Shown: positions 8,996 to 18,384 of the stretch, piece after piece | Numbering within the stretch: position 1 is the stretch's first letter | Layout of the letters: every line of letters begins with the position of its first letter | DNA from: Candidatus Bathyarchaeota archaeon | GTDB lineage: Archaea > Thermoproteota > Bathyarchaeia > Bathyarchaeales > Bathycorpusculaceae | Reading direction: 5' to 3' | NCBI GenBank assembly: GCA_018396675.1 | Contig: JAGTQX010000012.1 | Span: forward strand, 58,859 to 122,858 | DNA: 64,000 nt | Notes under the pieces: generated by a model | Seen by the model: the letters and a program-made list of their open reading frames with translations, nothing else | Database searches by the model: none | Told to the model about the DNA's origin: nothing | Translations under genes and position numbers: made by a program

Positions 8996-9433
8996 TTAAC
9001 GGCTTCCTTCATACCAAGATTCTAAATTTTCGAGGAGTTTTTGGGTGATGGGGCTGCTATGGTTTAATGTCACTAGGTAGCCGCGTTTTCCAAAACGTGA
9101 AACTAAAACGATTCCGGCGGCTTGGAGCTTTCCGACAATCTGCCTAACTCTATCATAGTCGTTTACGCCTATGGCTCGTGCGATTTGGCCTAGTGAGCCG
9201 CTGCCACAGCTTAAATACCGTATAACCTTCACCATCTTCGAGTTTTGCAGATAATAGCTTAAATCACGTTTTTCAATTTCGTAAAAACTTTGATGTTCCA
9301 AAAACTTTTTCAAAGCGTAACAAGCCGCCTCTTCAGCACTGTTTAAACGTTTAAACCTGGCAAAACGCTCCAGACACGCGTATAATTCTGGCGGCAAGCG
9401 GATAATATAGACGCCTTCACTCCGGTTTAACAA
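8996..9433 (-). CDS. DNA-binding protein with RHH-like N-terminus and wHTH C-terminus
   Basis: VYIIRLPPELYACLERFARF; SGSLGQIARAIGVNDYDRVRQIVGKLQAAGIV. Confidence 0.6.
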   Translation of the reverse strand: MLNRSEGVYIIRLPPELYACLERFARFKRLNSAEEAACYALKKFLEHQSFYEIEKRDLSYYLQNSKMVKVIRYLSCGSGSLGQIARAIGVNDYDRVRQIVGKLQAAGIVLVSRFGKRGYLVTLNHSSPITQKLLENLESWYEGSR

Positions 9434-9505
9434 AACCTTCAGCCCTGCTGAAACTCTTTAAGAAAATCTTCAAAATATCGGCTTTTTCCAACGACGGACA
9501 ACCCT

Positions 9506-9727
9506 CTAAGCCCATAATGCTAAAACCTTCGTAGCCTTGCAGTAGTGGGCTTCAAACTCGACGCTTGAAGCTTTTCCAGCCAGAAGCTGGTTAATTTTAC
9601 GACGAATTTCCTCTAAGGCTCCGACAAAAGCCAAATTCGCATAGTTGATAGGATAAAAACGCTTACCCCTAAGAGGCTTCCAATATAACAGCCAACTTTT
9701 TTTCCCTCGTTTAATTAGAACCTTCAC
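9506..9727 (-). CDS. Small hypothetical protein
   Basis: ORF overlapping the next by 4 bp. Confidence 0.45.
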   Translation of the reverse strand: MKVLIKRGKKSWLLYWKPLRGKRFYPINYANLAFVGALEEIRRKINQLLAGKASSVEFEAHYCKATKVLALWA

Positions 9728-10038
9728 AGCCCAGTCACCTCGAGAAGGCTTAGCTGAACCGTTTTCGGCTCTTCCAAAACATGGCCTTCATATACGCGCG
9801 GCAACTTGTAACCTGTCGAGTTTTGTAAGTCGAAGCGGATAACGAAGCCTCGATGACGAACTGTAAATCCCCAGCCATGGTTAAGTTCAACCTGAACCCT
9901 ATAGGCGGTTTTAACCTTCTCTACAAATTTTTTATCATTCATTAAACTATCAGCTGTGGGCTCAACAGCCGCGAAAGTTATCTTGCCAAGGCGGATATGT
10001 TTGCGGCCCCTAACAGTTACCAGATCATTCATTTTCAT
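9724..10038 (-). CDS. Small hypothetical protein
   Basis: ORF following a shared divergent promoter region. Confidence 0.5.
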   Translation of the reverse strand: MKMNDLVTVRGRKHIRLGKITFAAVEPTADSLMNDKKFVEKVKTAYRVQVELNHGWGFTVRHRGFVIRFDLQNSTGYKLPRVYEGHVLEEPKTVQLSLLEVTGL

Positions 10039-10079
10039 CTTACTCCTTTATTGCTTTTGAGTAATAAACAAGTAAGAAG

Positions 10080-10121
10080 AAATATTTAAATATTTCGCTT
10101 TCGTTAGAAATTAGTTAGAAA
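10080..10121. promoter_or_regulatory. Divergent promoter/operator: palindrome AAATATTTAAATATTT (10080-10095) plus GTTAGAAA direct repeats (10103-10110, 10114-10121)
   Basis: Perfect 16-bp AT palindrome between divergent genes; octamer repeats spaced 11 bp. Confidence 0.5.
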
Positions 10122-10132
10122 CAGGTGAGAAA

Positions 10133-10285
10133 ATGGTAAAACGCATCATGGTAACATTAGACGACGAACAATACGAAATCCTCAAAAAAATCAAGGGTTT
10201 TGGAACAAAAGACGCAGAGAAAATCCGAAACATTATAATCGCCTACTTAGCAGAAAAATCCTACATTAAAACAGCCCAAGAATAG
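10133..10285 (+). CDS. 50-aa ribbon-helix-helix protein MVKRIMVTLDDEQYEILKKIKGFGTKDAEKIRNIIIAYLAEKSYIKTAQE
   Basis: Read by hand; below the ORF-track length cutoff; upstream aggtga. Confidence 0.65.
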   Translation: MVKRIMVTLDDEQYEILKKIKGFGTKDAEKIRNIIIAYLAEKSYIKTAQE

Positions 10286-10536
10286 CATTTTTACGCTTTT
10301 AGCCTAGCTAAGTTGTGTAAAAATGTCTAGTCATGTCCATGCCCTTGTTTCAGTCGAGGGTATCCTCACTATCACCCCATTTAGGGAAGCTCAGTTTTCC
10401 ACAGCCTCTCATCATAACAACGTCGCAATCTCACCAAAAACTAGGATACCAAGCGGTCAAAACAATTTTATGAACCCTTTAAACGAATCACATAGAAAAA
10501 GAGGGAAGATGCGGGAGAATTCGCCATGTGTTTTTG

Positions 10537-10552
10537 TAGCAAGAAAAAATAG
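10537..10552 (+). repeat. Putative attR, TAGCAAGAAAAAATAG
   Basis: Identical to 99-114; located at the boundary between mobile-type and chromosomal-type genes. Confidence 0.6.
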
Positions 10553-10582
10553 CCGCTTTTAAAAACTAAATACGCCCTTTTA

Positions 10583-10726
10583 TTAGCGCATATTATTTTG
10601 AGTATTCTCGTCTAGGTTAACCGAGAAATAGTATGCTCTGAGGGTCACCCGGTTAGCTAATTTTTGATTATTGAGCTCTACCGTTATTCTTGGCTTTCTT
10701 TCCAATTTTCCTTCGGGTTCTTTCAT
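10583..10726 (-). CDS. 47-aa small protein MKEPEGKLERKPRITVELNNQKLANRVTLRAYYFSVNLDENTQNNMR
   Basis: Read by hand; strong Shine-Dalgarno-like AGGAGGAGTTGATAAAA directly upstream. Confidence 0.5.
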   Translation of the reverse strand: MKEPEGKLERKPRITVELNNQKLANRVTLRAYYFSVNLDENTQNNMR

Positions 10727-10873
10727 TTTTATCAACTCCTCCTTGGTTCTAATGTTCACGTGCTTATATTCATGAGGTTATCGACCAATTGGCGCGCGTA
10801 ATAGGGTGCCATGTTCAAGTGGCTTAGCGAATAGCATAAAAGGTAAGTTTCTCTCTTTTTTTGCAGAGGGTAA

Positions 10874-11701
10874 ATGGAGATAAACATGAGTGTGCAGATG
10901 GAAATAATATGCATTGGCAACGAACTTTTGATAGGCAAAACATTGAACACAAACGCTCAATGGCTTGCAAAACGCGCAACCACGCTTGGGGTTGCCGTTA
11001 AGAGGATAACGGTTGTAGGCGATGACGTTGAAGAAATAGCAAACGCTCTACGCGAGGCACTACAGCGGAAACCTCGCTTTATAATAACCACTGGCGGATT
11101 AGGTCCAACCTTTGACGATAAAACCTTAGAAGGAATAGCAAAAGCCCTAAGATTCAAACTCGAACTTAACAATAAAGCCTTGCAAATGGTTAAGCAGAAA
11201 TATGACGCATACGTTAAAGCTGGCAGAATAGACTCTGCAGAGTTAACACCCCCCAGAGTCAAAATGGCAAAACTTCCAGAAGGAGCAGAACCTTTACCAA
11301 ACCCTGTGGGCACAGCGCCAGGAGTGCAAATAAAGGTTGACAATACCGACATAATCGTGTTGCCAGGGGTTCCTTCGGAAATGGAAGCGATTTTCGACGG
11401 CTACGTTGCGACAATGCTGAAAAAAGAGTCCAAAGGGCTAATGTTTTTCGAGGCTAGCATTTATGCAGACAACATTGTTGAGTCAACTTTGGCTCCGTTA
11501 ATTGACAAGACGATGCATGACAACCCTTACGTTTACATAAAATCACATCCAAGAGGCGCAGAGAAAAAGCCCCATATTGAAATTCACATGTCTACAACGA
11601 CGAAGAACCCTAAAGCTGCGAAAGACCGCCTTGGAAAAGCCATAATCCAACTTTCAGAACTAATAAAACAGAAAGGCGGCAAAGTCAAACTTAAAGAATA
11701 A
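10874..11701 (+). CDS. CinA-type molybdopterin-binding domain protein
   Basis: IGNELLIGKTLNTNAQWLAKRATTLGV...ITTGGLGPTFDDKTLEGIAKAL...LPGVPSEMEAIF. Confidence 0.9.
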   Translation: MEINMSVQMEIICIGNELLIGKTLNTNAQWLAKRATTLGVAVKRITVVGDDVEEIANALREALQRKPRFIITTGGLGPTFDDKTLEGIAKALRFKLELNNKALQMVKQKYDAYVKAGRIDSAELTPPRVKMAKLPEGAEPLPNPVGTAPGVQIKVDNTDIIVLPGVPSEMEAIFDGYVATMLKKESKGLMFFEASIYADNIVESTLAPLIDKTMHDNPYVYIKSHPRGAEKKPHIEIHMSTTTKNPKAAKDRLGKAIIQLSELIKQKGGKVKLKE

Positions 11702-11892
11702 GCTTTAACGAAAATTTTATTCCGTTTTAACCTGTCTGATTATTAGGTTGCGATGAGGGGAGGCTAGACGCTGATACATGATGATTGAAAATCCGGGTTT
11801 CCAGAGCAACCGAACCTCAAAATTGTTTTTAACTATGAATTGACGGTTCATAAACGCCATAAAACTGTACGACAGCAATCTCCTAGAGCAAA

Positions 11893-13038
11893 ATGAGGCA
11901 GAAAATTTCCAGCATATATGTGACAATCTTGATTCTGTCGGCTTTTTTATTTTTGGTTCCGCAAGGTTTCTCAGCAAGCTACACGCGCTCTTACGCTCTT
12001 TTGGACAGACCAGACGGTTCCATACAATACATGCTTAATGTCGTCGTTTCTCAGTCGCTTTACGATTACTATCGTGAAGCCAGCCATAGGCAGGTTTCAG
12101 TTGAAGATTTCGCCAAGTTTGTTACTCCATATGCTTTAAGGCCGATTGCTGATAGGCTTCGTGAAATATACGGTGGTGATGATGAAAAATTTGCAAACGG
12201 TGCCTTAATGCTTGTGCACCAGATACCATATAACGTCACTTTGCCAATTAAATATCCCGTGGAAACAATTGTTGAAAACAAGGGTGACTGCGACTTATTC
12301 AGTTATATTGCTGCTTCAATAATAAAGGCCGGCGGAGTCGATGTTGTTCTTCTACTTTACGAGGATAAAGCGCACATGAACATTGGCGTTAATCTTCCAC
12401 AAAATCCGCAGTATGCCCGAACTCCAGTCTCTTACGTGACCGTAGACGGCGTGAAATATTACATAGCTGAATGCACGGCTGGCACGGAAGACTGGAGAGA
12501 AAGCTGGAGAGTTGGAGAATGCCCTTTGGAACTGAGGCAAGAGCGTCCCCAAGTGATCTCTTTGGAAAATTGTGAGCAAGTTGCTCCTGGACAAGTGTCT
12601 GCGAGCTATAAAACTTTGGCATCTTCCACCATATCGTTAAATGTATCTCCGTTTTTTGTTATTCAGGGAAGCACCGTAACGCTTTCGGGGCAAATTTCAC
12701 CAAATCTGCAGAATAAAACGGTGACAATCTACGTCAGAGTTGGCGGCTACTCATGGAACATTTTGGGAACAACAACAACGGATGCGTCTGGAAGTTTCAC
12801 GTATTTATGGCGTGTAAATGAGGCAAGCATATACCAGATTCGCGCAAGCTGGTCAGGAGATGACGATTATGCTGGAGCAGATAGCCAAACAATAAGCCTA
12901 ACAGCATTCTCGACATTCTTCATTGTTCTTCTAGCGGGTGCAGTGATTCTAGTATTTGTGGGTATTGTGATCTTTCTAATGTCGACGCAAAAGAATTACG
13001 GAGTTGAAGAACCACAACCACCGCAGATTCTATCTTAA
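11893..13038 (+). CDS. Secreted/membrane-anchored protein with transglutaminase-like and Ig-like regions
   Basis: N-terminal signal, ENKGDCDLFSYIAASIIKAGGVDVVLLLY, Ig-like repeat, C-terminal TM helix. Confidence 0.6.
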   Translation: MRQKISSIYVTILILSAFLFLVPQGFSASYTRSYALLDRPDGSIQYMLNVVVSQSLYDYYREASHRQVSVEDFAKFVTPYALRPIADRLREIYGGDDEKFANGALMLVHQIPYNVTLPIKYPVETIVENKGDCDLFSYIAASIIKAGGVDVVLLLYEDKAHMNIGVNLPQNPQYARTPVSYVTVDGVKYYIAECTAGTEDWRESWRVGECPLELRQERPQVISLENCEQVAPGQVSASYKTLASSTISLNVSPFFVIQGSTVTLSGQISPNLQNKTVTIYVRVGGYSWNILGTTTTDASGSFTYLWRVNEASIYQIRASWSGDDDYAGADSQTISLTAFSTFFIVLLAGAVILVFVGIVIFLMSTQKNYGVEEPQPPQILS

Positions 13039-13109
13039 CAGAAAAAGCTTTACCCTTTAACTCATTTTTTGTTTCTACAACAATTCGGTCTCTAAAAGAG
13101 GTAAAAGAT

Positions 13110-13871
13110 ATGTTCATTGTATTCATTATCGGAACAGCTGGATCTGGAAAGTCTCTATTTACAGCAGCTTTCAGCGAATGGCTCAAAATGTCAAAACAAG
13201 ATGTTTCCATAGTGAATATGGACCCGGGCGCTCTTGCGCTCCCCTATGCTCCCGACGTTGACGCCCGAGATTATGTAAACGTTGAAGCGCTTATGGACGA
13301 GTATGGTTTAGGACCCAACGGCGCCTTGATTATGGCTGCTGATTTACTTGCAGACGAAATCGAAAACATTTCAAGGGAAGTTGAAAATCTGAAATCTGAC
13401 ATTGTTTTAGTTGACACTCCGGGACAGATGGAATTGTTTGCTTTTAGGGCAAGTGGACCATACATAGCAAGCGAACTTACACGCGAACCAAAAGCGATAG
13501 TCTACCTTTTCGACTCGGTATTTTCGTTAAACCCGCTGAACTACGTGTCAAACTTGTTTCTCTCAGCAGCTGTTTACAACCGCTTTTTGCTACCTCAACT
13601 TCACGTGCTTTCAAAATGTGATTTGCTAACGAAAGAAGACACTGACAAAATTGTCGACTGGTCAGCTAACCCGAAGGCTTTGGAAGATGCTATTGAACAT
13701 AAGCTTGAGGGGACGAAGCGTCTTTTAAGCAGAAACATGATGAAAGCAATATATCAGCTTGGACTCAAGTTCCTCCTTATACCAATCTCGGCGAAAACAA
13801 ACGAGGGCTTTGTAAATTTTAACACAGCCTTAGAGAGAATCCTTGCCGGAGGAGATAAATACACTTATTGA
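13110..13871 (+). CDS. GPN-loop GTPase
   Basis: GTAGSGKS P-loop, NMDPGALALPY, GLGPNGALI GPN motif. Confidence 0.9.
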   Translation: MFIVFIIGTAGSGKSLFTAAFSEWLKMSKQDVSIVNMDPGALALPYAPDVDARDYVNVEALMDEYGLGPNGALIMAADLLADEIENISREVENLKSDIVLVDTPGQMELFAFRASGPYIASELTREPKAIVYLFDSVFSLNPLNYVSNLFLSAAVYNRFLLPQLHVLSKCDLLTKEDTDKIVDWSANPKALEDAIEHKLEGTKRLLSRNMMKAIYQLGLKFLLIPISAKTNEGFVNFNTALERILAGGDKYTY

Positions 13872-14497
13872 TGACAGTCTTTTATTAGAGTCAATGCTGC
13901 AGCAAGCACTCCATACTCAGCCAAATCCAACCTATCTGAACCGCAGATTACAACGACATCGTTCTCTTCAAGCCGCATAAGCCCAGTAATTTGTTTTGCC
14001 GCGTTTGGAAAATCTCTCAATAAGTTATCGCTTACCGACGGAATCATGAGCTGTCCATTTTTTAAAACTATTGTTGTGGCGCCTTCTGCTCCGACTTTCA
14101 CTGCAGCGTCACGTTGTTCCATTCCTGATTTAACGTTATGTCCACAGTTTTTGGCTAACATTGCAAAATTATATTTTGCGTGGGTTAGCTCGTTTGTTTC
14201 TATCGAAAACTTTCTAAAAACCTTACTGTAATCTCGCCAAAAGTCTAAACCTCTAGAAGTAAGTGCGCAGCCGGTTTTTGATGTTGAAAGCAATCCAGCC
14301 TCTTTCAGTCTGCTGATTAAGGTACGCACTGCACCTTCTCCAATGCCAAGTTCTTTTGCAAGCTTGTTTCGACCTACATGTTTTTCGGCAAGAAGTTCAA
14401 TAGCTCTAAGCATGTGCAGAGCCGAAAACGTTGCAGCCGGTCCTGGAGCTTTTTCTTTAACGATTTTCTCTAAAAATTGTTTAACTTTATTTGGCAT
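13865..14497 (-). CDS. Winged-helix archaeal regulator-like protein (DUF4443-like)
   Basis: HVGRNKLAKELGIGEGAVRTLISRLKEAGLLS. Confidence 0.6.
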   Translation of the reverse strand: MPNKVKQFLEKIVKEKAPGPAATFSALHMLRAIELLAEKHVGRNKLAKELGIGEGAVRTLISRLKEAGLLSTSKTGCALTSRGLDFWRDYSKVFRKFSIETNELTHAKYNFAMLAKNCGHNVKSGMEQRDAAVKVGAEGATTIVLKNGQLMIPSVSDNLLRDFPNAAKQITGLMRLEENDVVVICGSDRLDLAEYGVLAAALTLIKDCHQ

Positions 14498-14582
14498 AAC
14501 GGCTTCACAATAATACCTTGAACTTTCGGTTAATAAAATTATTCAGTTGCTTAAAACGAAGGCTTTAGTGTGTTTTTGTCTA

Positions 14583-14963
14583 CTATTTTCTGGTGTAATA
14601 TTCTCTGACTACACCTGCTGTTAAAGCGACAAGCCCTAATGCCAACATGTAAAGCATCGGATAGATGAAGATTGAAAGCATAGACTCATATGTTATTGCG
14701 GATGGCAACATTGGGGAGAAGAACACCGCAATCCACGTTATTATGAAGGCTGTGATGCATCCCATACCCAAGCCCACAGAAAGTCCATGTATAAAGCTGC
14801 TGCTGTTTTCTTGATTTTCTATTTTTTGTTTCTTTTCTGTTTTTTCTTCTTTATGTTCCGTTTCCGCTTCAGTTGTATTCTGTTCCTCTTCTACAAATTC
14901 TGGTTCTGCCATTTGATCTTCGTTTATTTGCGTTTCCTCTAGTTCTTCCTGTTCATTTTCCAT
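14583..14963 (-). CDS. Membrane protein with acidic N-terminus
   Basis: Glu-rich N-terminus then two hydrophobic helices. Confidence 0.5.
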   Translation of the reverse strand: MENEQEELEETQINEDQMAEPEFVEEEQNTTEAETEHKEEKTEKKQKIENQENSSSFIHGLSVGLGMGCITAFIITWIAVFFSPMLPSAITYESMLSIFIYPMLYMLALGLVALTAGVVREYYTRK

Positions 14964-15060
14964 GATGGTTCGCCCTTCTTGTGATTTGTTGTGAATGAAT
15001 TAATAAAATTATTCAATTCTAGATTATTATTCAGAATAAGAATTCAGAATATAGACATTT

Positions 15061-15333
15061 TTATTTTGATAAAAGTTTAGGCGTTAATTTTTCTATAGCG
15101 TTTTTAAGTTTGTTCCATTCGTCCAGATTTCTGACGTTGAACTTGTGTTTTCTTTTCCAGTTGCCGTTTCGTTTTTGCCAAAGGTATAGTCCTATGGCTC
15201 GTTTACCGAAAGATTCAAAGACAACTATGGCTTCCCACCATTTTTCGCTTTTAAAAATTGTGACATAGTCAACAACCTTGTAGAATTCTGATATAGGCAG
15301 TTTTTCGCTTGCTTCAGCCATTCCTAACACCAT
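15061..15333 (-). CDS. Hypothetical protein
   Basis: ORF only. Confidence 0.5.
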   Translation of the reverse strand: MVLGMAEASEKLPISEFYKVVDYVTIFKSEKWWEAIVVFESFGKRAIGLYLWQKRNGNWKRKHKFNVRNLDEWNKLKNAIEKLTPKLLSK

Positions 15334-15352
15334 TGCAATTGTTATTTAGGTT

Positions 15353-16561
15353 TCAGCAAATTGATATCTTTCCTTTGGCGAGATCCATGCAGAAGTTGTT
15401 TATGTTTTCCAGTTCATAGTCTAAAACTGCTGCTACCTTGTTTTTCACTTTGTCTAGCGAACTGTTTTCCTTCATAACCACTTGAGCCGCGGCTATCGCC
15501 GGCTGGTCTATTGGGCGTCCGATTTCGCTTAAAAGCCAAATGTAAACTTCTTCAAGCTCGGGCACTTCTGCGTGAATGTGCTGCGCGACTTTGAAGGTTA
15601 AGATGTTATAGATTTTTCCAACGTGGCTCACTGGATTTTTGCCTGCTGCTGCTTCCGAGCAGAACGGCCTATTCAACGATATTAAGCCGTTGACGCGGTT
15701 TCCTCTGCCGACTTGTCCGGAGTCGCCGCTGTCTGCGCTTGTGCCTAAAACTGTTAGGTATAAGCCTTCTATACCTCTGCCGCGTACATCCAAGGTGTTT
15801 AATTGAATATTTATGTTTTCAAAATCCGTGTTTGCTCTGACGAACTTGTCTATTTCTTCTAAAATCTTTGCTTTCTTGTCGAAATAGTCCTCTTCGCTGT
15901 TTATGTAGCGGTCTACAAAAGCCATTGCTACAGTTAGGTTCAAGTTGCTGTTGTTTCTGGAACCCATAACCTTTATGTCTTCGCCTGATTCTGGAAAACG
16001 TTGCTTGAACTCTTTGGAGTTTAGGAATTGCTCTGTTTTTAAAACAATTTTTTCTGTTTTAGTCATCGGCGCGTAACCCACGGCTGCCGAAGTATCGTTG
16101 GCGCCTAACACGTTTCCCTTCCGTTTGAAAATGTCCACGAGACCGGCTGAACCGGGCTTCAATTCAACTTGGTATTTCACATGTTTTTCCGGGTCAACGA
16201 AGCGCATGTTCTTTTTGAACCATTCTTTTGCGACGTTTACAGCGATTTGGTCTACATCTATTTTTATGCCGTTAAATTCCGTTGTTGCTCTATCGCCGAA
16301 AACAAGAAGCATCGGTTGCTTAACAGAGCCACCGCCAAATTTGAATTCGGATTCACCGGCGACCAGCAGGGACTTGTCAACGTTATGATGTAGTATCGTG
16401 CCTGTTTTTTCTATGTATTCTCTGCTTAGGCGAAGTGAGATTTGCTCCATTATTGAGTCGCAAATGTAATCTGGATGCCCTAGGCCTTTTCTTTCCACGA
16501 TTTCTATTCTTTGCGCTTCTAGTGGTGTCTGTTTTAACCTTTCAACTATTATGTTTCGCAT
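15353..16561 (-). CDS. mat: Archaeal-type S-adenosylmethionine synthetase
   Basis: ERKGLGHPDYICDSIMEQISLRLSREYIEKTGTILHHNVDKSLL; DTSAAVGYAPMT. Confidence 0.95.
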   Translation of the reverse strand: MRNIIVERLKQTPLEAQRIEIVERKGLGHPDYICDSIMEQISLRLSREYIEKTGTILHHNVDKSLLVAGESEFKFGGGSVKQPMLLVFGDRATTEFNGIKIDVDQIAVNVAKEWFKKNMRFVDPEKHVKYQVELKPGSAGLVDIFKRKGNVLGANDTSAAVGYAPMTKTEKIVLKTEQFLNSKEFKQRFPESGEDIKVMGSRNNSNLNLTVAMAFVDRYINSEEDYFDKKAKILEEIDKFVRANTDFENINIQLNTLDVRGRGIEGLYLTVLGTSADSGDSGQVGRGNRVNGLISLNRPFCSEAAAGKNPVSHVGKIYNILTFKVAQHIHAEVPELEEVYIWLLSEIGRPIDQPAIAAAQVVMKENSSLDKVKNKVAAVLDYELENINNFCMDLAKGKISIC

Positions 16562-16656
16562 TTTGTGCCCTCGATTTCTCCCATGTGAAGTTTCAGTTGT
16601 ATGTGGGAAATTAAATATATACTTTGCTGTATCAATTTTATATTTGAAAATAACTG

Positions 16657-17199
16657 GTGGTTATATTGACGATAACGGGCGCGACAATAAAAAGGTTAAG
16701 AATCGAAGCGAAACTAACCCAGAAAAAATTAGCAGAGCTTGTCGGTGTCTCGCAAGCACACATAGCAAAAATAGAACAGGGAAAAGTTGACCCTAGGCTT
16801 TCAACGGTTAACAAGATTCTGCAAGTTCTAACGGAAAGCAAAGAAAAGAAATGCAAGGATATAATGACTAGAGGTGTTATTTTTGCGAAGCCAGAAGATA
16901 ACATTCTTAAAATAAGCGAGATAATGGTGCGCCACGCTATATCGCAAATGCCAGTAATAAACGGACGAAAGGTTGTGGGCACCATAACCGAGGAAAACAT
17001 AATACAACGGTTAGGTTCAAACATCGCTGAAGAAAAAGTTGAAAGAATCATGGATCCACCGTTGCCTATAGTTTCAGAGGATGCAAATTTGAGCACGGTG
17101 CGTCCGTTGCTTGAAAGGCGTCAAGGTGTCTTGGTTGTTAGAGGTAAAAAAATTGTTGGAATAATAACGCGTTCAGACATTTTAAAAACAATAGGGTGA
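16657..17199 (+). CDS. HTH (XRE-type) plus CBS-pair regulator
   Basis: RIEAKLTQKKLAELVGVSQAHIAKIEQGKVDPRLSTV; CBS motifs. Confidence 0.85.
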   Translation: MVILTITGATIKRLRIEAKLTQKKLAELVGVSQAHIAKIEQGKVDPRLSTVNKILQVLTESKEKKCKDIMTRGVIFAKPEDNILKISEIMVRHAISQMPVINGRKVVGTITEENIIQRLGSNIAEEKVERIMDPPLPIVSEDANLSTVRPLLERRQGVLVVRGKKIVGIITRSDILKTIG

Positions 17200-17206
17200 A
17201 AGGCGT

Positions 17207-18379
17207 ATGTCCTTTAAAGAGTTTAACCAGCATGCGAATAAAGTGATTGCGTTAATTGAGAAAGAAGCGCCAAGTGAAGCTATAATAGTTCATCATGATG
17301 ATGCTGATGGATTGTGCTCTGCTGCGGTAATGCTGAAAGCCCTAGAACGTGAAGGAATAAACGCCAAAACATTCTGCCTAGAAAAGGTCTACATGGAAGT
17401 AATCGCGGATCTGCATTCAAAGGAATCACAGACAATTTTTTATGTTGACATCGGCTCGTCGCATGCAGACGCCATATCTGAATTTAATAAGGGACGAAAC
17501 CTAACGGTGATACTTGACCATCACGATCCGAAACCGCCAAAAGACCCGAAAGTTTTAGATTTGAATCTTGAAAATTTTGGTTTTAAAGGTGAAACAGACT
17601 TTTCTGGAGCGACATGCTGTTATCTTTTTGCGAAGGCATTAAACGAAGAGAACATTGATTTGAGTTATCTGGCTCTGGTTGGCAGTTCAGAGATTCCAGA
17701 AGGCTTCAAATCAATAAACGCCATGGTTGTTGAAGAAGCAATAAAAGCTGGCGTAGTTCATAAGAAAGGTAAAACTTTCGAGATTCCAAAACTGGGAGTT
17801 AAAGTTGACTCCTTATTTTCTAGTCTTCAAATTTTAGGCGCTGTAGGCTATTATGAGGGCGGTCCAGATTTGGGAATCAAAGCTTGTTTAGAAGGAATTG
17901 ACGCGGCAGTGGACGAGAAAATAGCCGTTCTTGAAGAGAGGCGAAAGGAAGCTAATCGACGACTTCTCGGGAGGCTTTACCGTGAGAGGCTTAAAGAGAC
18001 CGCGCATATTCAATGGTTTGACGCTGAAGACATGTACGCTGGAATGGGAACAAAAGTCATTGGACAATTCTGCTCATTCCTTTCATATCAAACTCGCCTA
18101 ATAAAGCCCGACAAATACCTTTTAGGCTTTGTTAACGTTCCGCAAGAAATCCCAAAGTGGGGAAAACTAAAAGAAACCTACGTGAAAGCTTCGGTCAGAG
18201 TTCCCAGACCAATGCAGAAAATGATTGATAATGGAAAGCTTCCTGGCGCAGTGAACCTTTTGGATAAAGCAACTAAAGAATTTGGAATAGCTGATGGGCA
18301 TCAATATGCTGCAAACGCTGTGCTGCATGCAAACAAGAAAATGGAACTTTTGAATAGAGCTGAAAAACTGCTGCAATAG
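17207..18379 (+). CDS. DHH-family phosphoesterase (archaeal RecJ-like)
   Basis: HHDDADGLCSAAVM, LDHHDP. Confidence 0.85.
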   Translation: MSFKEFNQHANKVIALIEKEAPSEAIIVHHDDADGLCSAAVMLKALEREGINAKTFCLEKVYMEVIADLHSKESQTIFYVDIGSSHADAISEFNKGRNLTVILDHHDPKPPKDPKVLDLNLENFGFKGETDFSGATCCYLFAKALNEENIDLSYLALVGSSEIPEGFKSINAMVVEEAIKAGVVHKKGKTFEIPKLGVKVDSLFSSLQILGAVGYYEGGPDLGIKACLEGIDAAVDEKIAVLEERRKEANRRLLGRLYRERLKETAHIQWFDAEDMYAGMGTKVIGQFCSFLSYQTRLIKPDKYLLGFVNVPQEIPKWGKLKETYVKASVRVPRPMQKMIDNGKLPGAVNLLDKATKEFGIADGHQYAANAVLHANKKMELLNRAEKLLQ

Positions 18380-18384
18380 ACTAT

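Larger units (their letters stand above)
99..10552. mobile_element. Putative integrated archaeal element (provirus/plasmid-like), ~10.45 kb
   Basis: Tyrosine recombinase next to the left repeat, PrimPol-helicase, phage head-morphogenesis domain, RHH/wHTH regulators; perfect 16-bp direct repeat at both ends; abrupt change to housekeeping genes after ~10.6 kb. Confidence 0.75.

Noticed and set aside
16638-17096. 152-aa minus ORF
   Set aside because: Antisense to the HTH-CBS gene
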